DNA of 64,000 bases from Labrenzia sp. PHM005 (GTDB taxonomy: Bacteria; Pseudomonadota; Alphaproteobacteria; Rhizobiales; Stappiaceae), in contig NZ_CP041191.1 of NCBI RefSeq assembly GCF_006517275.1, positions 4,583,001 to 4,647,000 of the forward strand, read 5' to 3'. The translations under genes and the position numbers were made by a program. Under the pieces are notes generated by a model. It did no database searches, was not told the origin of the DNA, and saw only the letters and a list, made by a program, of their open reading frames with translations. Position 1 is the first letter of the stretch, and each line of letters opens with the position of its first letter. Positions 58,286-64,000 of the stretch are shown here, piece after piece.

Positions 58286-58888
58286 CTAAACAACCAAACT
58301 CCGTTTCGCTAAAACCAGCACAAACGGATCAACCGTCCCGGCAAGGCCGGCTTCTGCGCCCTCATAGGTTTTCAGGATTTCGAAACCGGCGTTCTCCAAA
58401 AGCCCGGCGAGGTCTTCCGTTTCGACATAGGTGTACTGGCGGCCGAACTTGTCGCGTTTTTCGCCTCGGCCGCGTTTCATGCCGATGTGAAAGATGCCGC
58501 CCGGCTTAAGCGCGGCGTGGGCGGCAGCAATGTGGCCGGGCAGATCGGCGCGAGGAGCGTGAAGCAGGCTGAAGTTGGCCCAGATGCCATGATAGCTTTC
58601 AAGGTCTAGCGGGTCGGCAAACGTGCCCTGGCGCGCGTCGAGCCCGTATTTTTCGCGGGCGAGGACCACCATTTCCGCCGACGCATCGACCGGATCGGGA
58701 TCAAAACCGGCAGCTTTCAAATGGTAGGAAAACATTCCCGGCCCGCAACCCCAATCCAGCACCCGGCCACTGGGCGGAAGGTGGCTCATGAAGGTTTTCA
58801 GCGATCCGCTCGGTTCTTTTAGGTCGAAATTACCGGCATATTCCGCGGCCTTTGTGTCGTAAACCTTGATGGTGGTCTCATCAGTCAT
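58286..58888 (-). CDS. class I SAM-dependent methyltransferase
   Basis: A 200-residue Rossmann methyltransferase from ATG 58888: motif I VLDWGCGPGMFSYHL, motif II PVDASAEMV, then IWANFSLLHAPR and LKPGGIFHIGMKRG. This set resembles the UbiE/Methyltransf_11/25 group; substrate unknown. The frame to 58942 adds 18 unlikely residues. Its last 36 bases have a diverged copy at 57341-57380. No obvious co-transcribed partner. Confidence 0.87.
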   Translation of the reverse strand: MTDETTIKVYDTKAAEYAGNFDLKEPSGSLKTFMSHLPPSGRVLDWGCGPGMFSYHLKAAGFDPDPVDASAEMVVLAREKYGLDARQGTFADPLDLESYHGIWANFSLLHAPRADLPGHIAAAHAALKPGGIFHIGMKRGRGEKRDKFGRQYTYVETEDLAGLLENAGFEILKTYEGAEAGLAGTVDPFVLVLAKRSLVV

Positions 58889-59052
58889 TTTGGAAACAGC
58901 ATCCTGCAAGCCTCTGAAATCAGACAGTTCCCTTGTTCGCAATAAATTGCAACGCCCGAGGCGCTCCCTATACCTAAGGTAATCGGATATAGAAGTTGTA
59001 GGAGCCAGTCCAAGTGTCCTAATTGGCGAGTCGTCGAACAGACCTTTTAAAC

Positions 59053-59181
59053 ACGGTCATCCCCGCCCCTGAGCGGGGATCCACTCGCATTTCGACTTGC
59101 TGCTAGTTCTGAACGTATGCGCAAAGGCTCTGCAAACGAGTGGATCCCCGATCTCCGCTATGCTGCGTTGGGGATGACCGT
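59053..59181. repeat. palindromic GTCATCCC-type repeat, copy 2
   Basis: Begins ACGGTCATCCCC...GGGGATCCACTCG and ends CGAGTGGATCCCC...GGGGATGACCGT. Outer arms (ACGGTCATCCCC/GGGGATGACCGT) and inner arms (GGGGATCCACTCG/CGAGTGGATCCCC) are perfect inverted repeats. Same design as 53579-53684. It accounts for much of the 425-bp space between the methyltransferase and spermidine-synthase-like genes, where no other gene was seen. Confidence 0.88.
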
Positions 59182-59313
59182 CGTGACCATGGTCACAGCT
59201 TTCTCTGTTTTCGTTCGCGTTTGCTAACAGCTACCACATTGCCCCCTGCCGCCGAACTAGTGACCAGCTCACATCCCCCTTCCCAAATCACCCGCCGCCC
59301 GCCATGGTGCGGC

Positions 59314-60033
59314 ATGAGCAAAATGTTTGAAGAACTGGATTACGCCCCGACCCCCATCGGCGCGGTTTCCTTGAGACGGCGGCATCTTCTCGCGCTGAAC
59401 ACCGATGTCTTTGAGATCCTGCTCGGCGAAGAACATCTGATGTCGAGCCTGTTTACCGCCTCGGAAGTGGCCTTGGCGGATTTGGGCGTTGCGGCGCTCA
59501 CCGGAGAAAATCTGGACGTGCTGGTCGGCGGGCTGGGGCTCGGCTACACGGCGCAGGCGGTTCTGGCGCATGAGACGGCTGCAAGCCTGACAGTGGTTGA
59601 CCTTCTGGAGCCGGTCATCCGCTGGCATGAAGAAGGCCTTGTGCCGATGGGAACCGAACTTGTCGTCTCGCCCCGCTGCAGGTTGGTGCAGGGCGACTTT
59701 TTTGGCCTGGTCATGTCCGAAACCGGCTTCGACGCAGACCGTCCAGGTCGGCAGTATGACGCCATCCTGATTGATATCGACCACACGCCGGAGCGGCTGT
59801 TGCATGGCGGTTCCAAAAGCTTCTACACGCCGGACGGATTTCAGGCGCTGCAGCGATTTCTAAAACCCGGCGGTGTTATGGGGATCTGGTCCGATGAAGC
59901 CCCGGATCCGGCCATCACGGAGCTGCTTGGAAAGGCCTTTGATGAGGCCTGGGCCGCGCCGGTCGTATTTGAAAACCCGCTGCAAGAGGGCCGGGAAGTC
60001 ACGCAGGCAGTGTATCTTGGCCGGAAAGCCTGA
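59314..60033 (+). CDS. spermidine-synthase-like (SpeE fold) protein
   Basis: A 239-residue Rossmann protein from ATG 59314; the frame to 59140 crosses the repeat and is not protein-like. LVGGLGLGYTAQAVL is motif I, SLTVVDLLEPVIRWHEEGL the acidic ribose-binding strand, and ILIDIDHTPERLL the post-motif. The aminopropyltransferase Asp residues are not clearly conserved and the N-terminal beta domain is short, so polyamine synthesis is doubtful. Substrate unknown. Confidence 0.8.
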   Translation: MSKMFEELDYAPTPIGAVSLRRRHLLALNTDVFEILLGEEHLMSSLFTASEVALADLGVAALTGENLDVLVGGLGLGYTAQAVLAHETAASLTVVDLLEPVIRWHEEGLVPMGTELVVSPRCRLVQGDFFGLVMSETGFDADRPGRQYDAILIDIDHTPERLLHGGSKSFYTPDGFQALQRFLKPGGVMGIWSDEAPDPAITELLGKAFDEAWAAPVVFENPLQEGREVTQAVYLGRKA

Positions 60034-60176
60034 GTGGATCGCCCCTCAAATGTGCGTCCGGGCGCCCACTCCCTCTCATCCGCTCACCGGGAGCTGACAT
60101 TTCGTGATTGGCTATTTTGGGAGATGGACCCGCAGAGTAGACGCTGAGACGATACAGACACGCGAAGGACCAGTCC

Positions 60177-61562
60177 ATGACGCTGGAGTTTGGTTTTCAG
60201 ACACGTTTTGTCCGCTTGGCATTGATCACAGCACTTTTCTGTTGGTGGGCCGGCCAGTTCACCAGCCAGGCTCAAACGCCCCTGCCCGATTATGTCATCG
60301 AACATTTTGGTGAGCCGCCAGCCATCCCGAAGGGACCACTTTCTACGGAATTGCGGGCGGCCATTCAGACCGCCATTGTTGAAACGGTCAAACAAGGATC
60401 TTGGGGCAACAAACAGGCGGAGGCACTCAAGATAATCGCAGCTTCAAAGGATCCGCGGGTTGCTTGGTGGATTGCGGACCTGATGCGGTTTGCAACAGCG
60501 CCGCAGTTGAGCGCGGTGCTTACAGATGCCGCCTCCGAAGTGCTGGCGAAGAAACTGCCGTTTGAAAACAGCTGGGGCATGCTGACAGACCATCTGATCG
60601 CCTGGGATATTCCTGCCCCGCCGGATTACCTGGCGGTGAAGCGGGAGGTGTTCACCAGCATCGTTCCGGGTTGGGAGAAGATCTTTGTCGACGGGGACAT
60701 CGACTGGCGTCATGTCTCCTGGGGTGGCGTCCTCATCGATGACCGGCCCTTTGATACAACAGACGAGGCCTGCAATTGCATTCCCGCCGCAGACAATCCG
60801 GAGGTCAGCAGCGCTAAAGAGGCAACATGGCTCAAGGACGATGACATCGTATTCGGCATTGTGGTGAACGGGGAAAGCCGGGCCTATCCGCGGCGAATCA
60901 TGGAAGTCCGCGAGATGGTCAACGACACGCTCGGCGGCCGACATCTCGGCATTCCCTATTGCACTTTGTGCGGCGCGGCGCAGGCTTACTTCACCGACCA
61001 GCTTCCGGAAGGCGTTGAACGGCCCGTCTTGCGCACGTCAGGCCTTCTGATCCGGTCCAACAAAGTAATGTATGACGTCAACACCTATTCAGTCTTCGAC
61101 ACGTTTCTTGGCAAGGCGGTCACTGGACCCTTGGCAGAGAAAAACCTGCAACTCGACCAGGTCAGTGTGGTGACCACCGATTGGGGCAGATGGAAAAAGG
61201 CGCATCCGGACACAACCGTGCTGGTCGAAGCGCTCGCCCTCGGCCGGGACTTCGACTTCCGCAATGGACGGGATGCCGATGGACCGATTTTCCCGGTCGG
61301 CGATGTCGATCCACGCCTGCCGGTGCATGAGGAAATCATTGGCATTGTCACGGCCTCTGGAACCCCTGTGGCTTTCCGGAGAAGCAACGCCTTTGTGGCT
61401 TTGCAAAAGGGCGAGGACATCGGATTTGAGAACGTCCGCCTGAAACTTGATGCCGGTGGGATCAGAGCCGTTGATGCCGACGGAACCGACCTCGGCAGCC
61501 ATCAGGCCTTCTGGTTTGCCTGGTCACAGTTTTACCCCGGAACCAAACTTTGGCCGGAATAG
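60177..61562 (+). CDS. secreted DUF3179 protein
   Basis: A 461-residue protein with a hydrophobic signal sequence (RLALITALFCWWAGQFTSQAQ). The DUF3179 core is in the second half: DDDIVFGIVVNGESRAYPRRIM, NDTLGGRHLGIPYCTLCGAAQAYF, RTSGLLIRSNKVMYD, and WKKAHPDTTVL. The CTLC pair may bind metal or form a disulfide. DUF3179 has no known activity. A helical domain (about 45-170) precedes it. Confidence 0.87.
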   Translation: MTLEFGFQTRFVRLALITALFCWWAGQFTSQAQTPLPDYVIEHFGEPPAIPKGPLSTELRAAIQTAIVETVKQGSWGNKQAEALKIIAASKDPRVAWWIADLMRFATAPQLSAVLTDAASEVLAKKLPFENSWGMLTDHLIAWDIPAPPDYLAVKREVFTSIVPGWEKIFVDGDIDWRHVSWGGVLIDDRPFDTTDEACNCIPAADNPEVSSAKEATWLKDDDIVFGIVVNGESRAYPRRIMEVREMVNDTLGGRHLGIPYCTLCGAAQAYFTDQLPEGVERPVLRTSGLLIRSNKVMYDVNTYSVFDTFLGKAVTGPLAEKNLQLDQVSVVTTDWGRWKKAHPDTTVLVEALALGRDFDFRNGRDADGPIFPVGDVDPRLPVHEEIIGIVTASGTPVAFRRSNAFVALQKGEDIGFENVRLKLDAGGIRAVDADGTDLGSHQAFWFAWSQFYPGTKLWPE

Positions 61563-61593
61563 AACAGTCCACCCTCAAGTGCGGGACCGGCAC

Positions 61594-62268
61594 CTATTTG
61601 GCGGTGTCTTTTTGGTCTTTGAGGGAGGCCTGGCCCTTGGACGTCAGACCATAAATTCCGCGCTCGACACGTTCGAACCAGCCGTAATGATCGTCGGCCA
61701 TCATGCGGGTGGCACGCTCCACTCCCGCCGCCTTGGCAACCTCCGCACCGCGGCTTGGGCCGTTCGCGGCCAGATGCTCTGCGCAGCGGATCGCGTCCTG
61801 GCGGTAGGCGGTCACCAGTGTGGTCCGGGTCGAACCACCGGTATTAGGATCACCGACGCGGCGGGCAAATTCCCGCAAGAGCCGGTCCTTGCGCGGTTTC
61901 GATTTTTTCGGCGCATAAGGACCGGGGTCCAAATGCACTTCGACAAACCCGTCGGACAGCCGGACCGTGATCATGCCGAGCCCCAGCCGCCGGGCGAGCT
62001 TGATGTTGGATTTCAAGGCAGACTGAAACCGCTTGCCCTTGCCCCTTGCAATCGCAACATAAACCGCATCCGTGATTGCTAAACGCTCAATTGCCTGATG
62101 GAACAGGCTCAAGGTGAAACCGGTTTTCAGTTCCACGATCACCGGGTCCTCGTTACCCCGGCAGGCGACAACATCGGCCGCACCAACCTCGGCCTTCACC
62201 TCATACCCTTGGTTTTCAAGAAATGCTTTGACCGGTTGATAAAGCTCGGTTTCCAGAATGCGCCCCAT
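61594..62268 (-). CDS. DUF2161 protein, PD-(D/E)XK nuclease-like
   Basis: A 224-residue protein from ATG 62268 (the frame to 62337 adds an unlikely leader). YEVKAEVGAADVVACRG and PVIVELKTGF give the D-x(n)-E-x-K arrangement of a PD-(D/E)XK nuclease core, followed by a C-terminal winged-helix-like part (AEVAKAAGVERATRMM; ERVERGIYGLT). DUF2161 is annotated as nuclease-related; activity and target are unknown. Separated by 91 bp from the next minus-strand gene upstream. Confidence 0.83.
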   Translation of the reverse strand: MGRILETELYQPVKAFLENQGYEVKAEVGAADVVACRGNEDPVIVELKTGFTLSLFHQAIERLAITDAVYVAIARGKGKRFQSALKSNIKLARRLGLGMITVRLSDGFVEVHLDPGPYAPKKSKPRKDRLLREFARRVGDPNTGGSTRTTLVTAYRQDAIRCAEHLAANGPSRGAEVAKAAGVERATRMMADDHYGWFERVERGIYGLTSKGQASLKDQKDTAK

Positions 62269-62358
62269 GGCTGTCACTCTATGTTGGGCACTCAGGTGGA
62301 GCAATCCGCCGGTTGCCGCGAAGCTGACCTTTTCCACGTTCCGGACAGACTAGTGGGG

Positions 62359-63336
62359 TCAGCGCCATCGATTGCGCCGGATCCGCTCGTCGATGGGCAT
62401 GCGGGAAAAATACTCCGGCACATTTAGAACCATCGGCACCGAAAGGCCGTTCTCATAGTGCACAAATTCCTCCGCCGAAGGCCGGAACTTCATGGTGGCG
62501 TAAAACCGTGCAAGGTGCGGAACACAATCGATGAAGATCTCAGTCATGCCTTCGGTTTCGACAAAGGTGGCGATCCCGGCGAAGATCCGCATATAGGTGG
62601 CTCCGCCCCGCCACTTTTCTGGAATGGCGTATTTTGTGATTACGCATGTGCCATCAGGGTGATGAGGCGAAGCCGCCATCCCGTAGAGATCGGGCAAGAT
62701 CGACAGGCCGCCGTGTTTGGAGAAGTTCACCCGGGCCGTACCAGCATCCTCGCCCTCATAAACGGCAAGAAAACTGGTTCCATGCGCGTCAAGCGGGTCG
62801 ATCAAAATGCGTTGGTCATGGTCTGCGTATGGCGAGTCCCGGCCAAATTCCCCGCAATAAACCTCGTATCGTACCCGCTGTGCGCGGAATAAAAGCTCGG
62901 CAGTCGTACACTGAAACACCTCGATCGGGGACGATGGCGTGTCTTCAAACTCATCCAGCAGCACTTCATTCTGTTGCAGCCGCGCCCGCATGATTTTCGC
63001 AAGATACCTCGAAAAATCAGCAGCAACTTCCGGATTGATGTCTTCCAGGCGCTTCAGCTCCTTGTGGCCGATGCCAAGCCCGCGCACTGGAGTCAGCGTT
63101 TCGACCCGGGCCGACGCACCGGTCCCGGTCAGAAAGCCGAACTCACCGAGTATGGTGTTGCGACCCGATGTCAGACTGGTGGTTTCGCCGCCCTGGTCAA
63201 AACGAATTTCCACTTCGCCTTCCAGAACCAGCAACATCTCGCTGCCATAACCGCCCTGATACCGGAGCACGTGGCCAGCCTCAAACTGGCGCTCCGGACA
63301 TATCATTATCAAAGCGTCCACGATGACCGGCTTCAT
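62359..63336 (-). CDS. cyclic-nucleotide-binding domain fused to an acyl-homoserine-lactone-synthase-like acyltransferase
   Basis: A 325-residue fusion. Residues about 1-115 are a CRP-like cNMP-binding barrel (FEAGHVLRYQGGYGSEMLLVLEGE, in part; ILGEFGFLTGTGASARVETL, in part, is the phosphate-binding cassette with GEFGFL and RVETL). Residues about 140-325 are a GNAT-like domain of the N-acyl amino acid / AHL synthase kind (FRAQRVRYEVYCGEFGRD, TARVNFSKHGGLSILPD, CVITKYAIPEKWRGG). It overlaps the fatty-acid hydroxylase gene by 4 bp. Cyclic-nucleotide control of N-acylation is inferred. Confidence 0.85.
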   Translation of the reverse strand: MKPVIVDALIMICPERQFEAGHVLRYQGGYGSEMLLVLEGEVEIRFDQGGETTSLTSGRNTILGEFGFLTGTGASARVETLTPVRGLGIGHKELKRLEDINPEVAADFSRYLAKIMRARLQQNEVLLDEFEDTPSSPIEVFQCTTAELLFRAQRVRYEVYCGEFGRDSPYADHDQRILIDPLDAHGTSFLAVYEGEDAGTARVNFSKHGGLSILPDLYGMAASPHHPDGTCVITKYAIPEKWRGGATYMRIFAGIATFVETEGMTEIFIDCVPHLARFYATMKFRPSAEEFVHYENGLSVPMVLNVPEYFSRMPIDERIRRNRWR

Positions 63337-64000
63337 TTGGCAGCGCCCTCTGTCTCACCGACCGTTTCCCGAAGAGAAGACAGTGGTTTTTTCTGGACAA
63401 CCACCTGATCGAACACCGCTTCGGAATCCGGCCATTCCGTTTTGAACAACCGATCGAGAAACCGTGTTCCCAAGCCATAGTTGCCAGTGTACCTGGAGTG
63501 ATGCAGCGCGTGATAAACCGTCGACGTGATGTATTTGCCTTTGACCTTCATGAAGGTTTCGGACCGGATTTCGTAATTCGCGTGCCCATAGGAGTTGATC
63601 ACCAGATAGGCCGCGAACCAGGCGGCAATCCCGAAGAAGTTCAAATTAAAGACAAAGACATCGATGAGGGCGAGTGCTCCCAGGATCCCGAGATCGAAGA
63701 TGAACTTCTCCCAAAACGAAAAAGACAACGCGGTAAACGGACTGGATAGACGGCTCTTGTGATGCTCCGCATGGATCCAGTGAAGCGATTTCAGATGAAA
63801 CGCCCGGTGCGAACTGTAGTGCCAGATCTCGGCCCAGACTGCGGTTAACAACAGACTGGCGAAAAAGCTCCCAACCGACCGGCTCGAAAACAATCCTGCC
63901 AGCAGGAAGATCATCAATACGACGGCATGCAGCGGTGTATGCAGGGAGTTTTTCAATTCGCGCCGAACCTGCGGGTCCTTGATCGGAAGGTCGTAAATGC
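63333..64000 (-). CDS. fatty-acid hydroxylase / sterol desaturase family protein, 5' end outside window
   Basis: Membrane di-iron enzyme. The frame is open past the TTG at 63956 to the window edge (IYDLPIKDPQVRREL...), so the true start lies outside. Histidine clusters of the family are present: HYSSHRAFH, HAEHH and HALHH, between hydrophobic helices (AVVLMIFLLAGLF; LGILGALALIDVFVF). Such enzymes hydroxylate or desaturate lipids. It forms a translationally coupled pair with the downstream cNMP/acyltransferase gene, suggesting synthesis of a modified N-acyl lipid or signal. Confidence 0.87.
   Translation of the reverse strand, partial: IYDLPIKDPQVRRELKNSLHTPLHAVVLMIFLLAGLFSSRSVGSFFASLLLTAVWAEIWHYSSHRAFHLKSLHWIHAEHHKSRLSSPFTALSFSFWEKFIFDLGILGALALIDVFVFNLNFFGIAAWFAAYLVINSYGHANYEIRSETFMKVKGKYITSTVYHALHHSRYTGNYGLGTRFLDRLFKTEWPDSEAVFDQVVVQKKPLSSLRETVGETEGAAK

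Noticed and set aside
59140..59313. Upstream part of the spermidine-synthase-like frame
   Set aside because: Runs through the palindromic repeat; the homologous region starts at ATG 59314.

Overview
The window reads as chromosome of an alphaproteobacterium, probably a marine Hyphomicrobiales/Rhodobacterales-type organism of the Roseibium/Labrenzia/Stappia kind. The grounds are moderately high GC, a class II DAHP synthase, an extra GluRS, DUF2865, DUF2161 and DUF2059 proteins, a GlxA-type AraC regulator, and a corrinoid/tetrahydrofolate C1 cluster with DUF1638 and PF13769 genes. This assignment is inference from gene content. I saw no rRNA, tRNA, CRISPR array, transposase, integrase or prophage.

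Layout. 1-9.9 kb: partial cysS, an L,D-transpeptidase, a small membrane protein, a BigR/SqrR-like ArsR repressor with its own palindrome, creA, an inverted-repeat element, an atypical metallo-beta-lactamase-fold protein, a MarR regulator, a DUF2865 protein and gltX. 10-17.9 kb: MFS transporter, nadE, a response regulator, class II DAHP synthase, a VIT-type transporter, a gamma-glutamylcyclotransferase-like protein and a class V aminotransferase. 18.3-25.6 kb: a CHASE4-like/GGDEF cyclase, glutathione reductase, DUF2059-rpiA, a soluble chemoreceptor fused to PilZ, and gph. 25.8-32.2 kb: a glycan region made of a TPR/glycosyltransferase-like protein facing a four-gene operon (NeuB fused to a second TIM barrel, Gmd-like dehydratase, CMP-sugar synthetase, methyltransferase). 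32.4-43.1 kb: fpr, a GlxA-type regulator, TauE-like permease, a solute-binding protein, a YcaQ-like glycosylase, nitronate monooxygenase, and tdh-kbl. 43.5-46 kb: an XRE-cupin regulator with shared operator-like repeats, then an alpha/beta-hydrolase fused to a caspase domain.

46.2-55.8 kb is a C1 region: fhs, then (after an HD-GYP gene and a lipoprotein gene) corrinoid protein, DUF1638, PF13769, MTHFR, methyl-THF:corrinoid methyltransferase and the ASKHA/[2Fe-2S] corrinoid activator. Together these would accept methyl groups on cobalamin, pass them to THF, oxidise them, and recover formate and ATP through Fhs. No substrate-specific methyltransferase (MttB/MtgB-like) is visible in the window.

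55.8-64 kb is more fluid. A class III cyclase gene lies between the activator gene and a remnant that joins the 3' end of a methyltransferase gene to a frameshifted 3' end of the activator gene; this is the junction a tandem duplication would leave. An A+T-rich gene with a HEPN-like R-x4-H motif follows, then the methyltransferase, a palindromic repeat, a spermidine-synthase-like protein, DUF3179, DUF2161, and an operon of a cNMP-binding/acyltransferase fusion with a fatty-acid hydroxylase cut by the window edge.

Best candidates for something undescribed: the hydrolase-caspase fusion, the NeuB-TIM fusion operon, the C1 cluster with two Arg-rich tails, and the rearranged 55.5-58.9 kb segment.
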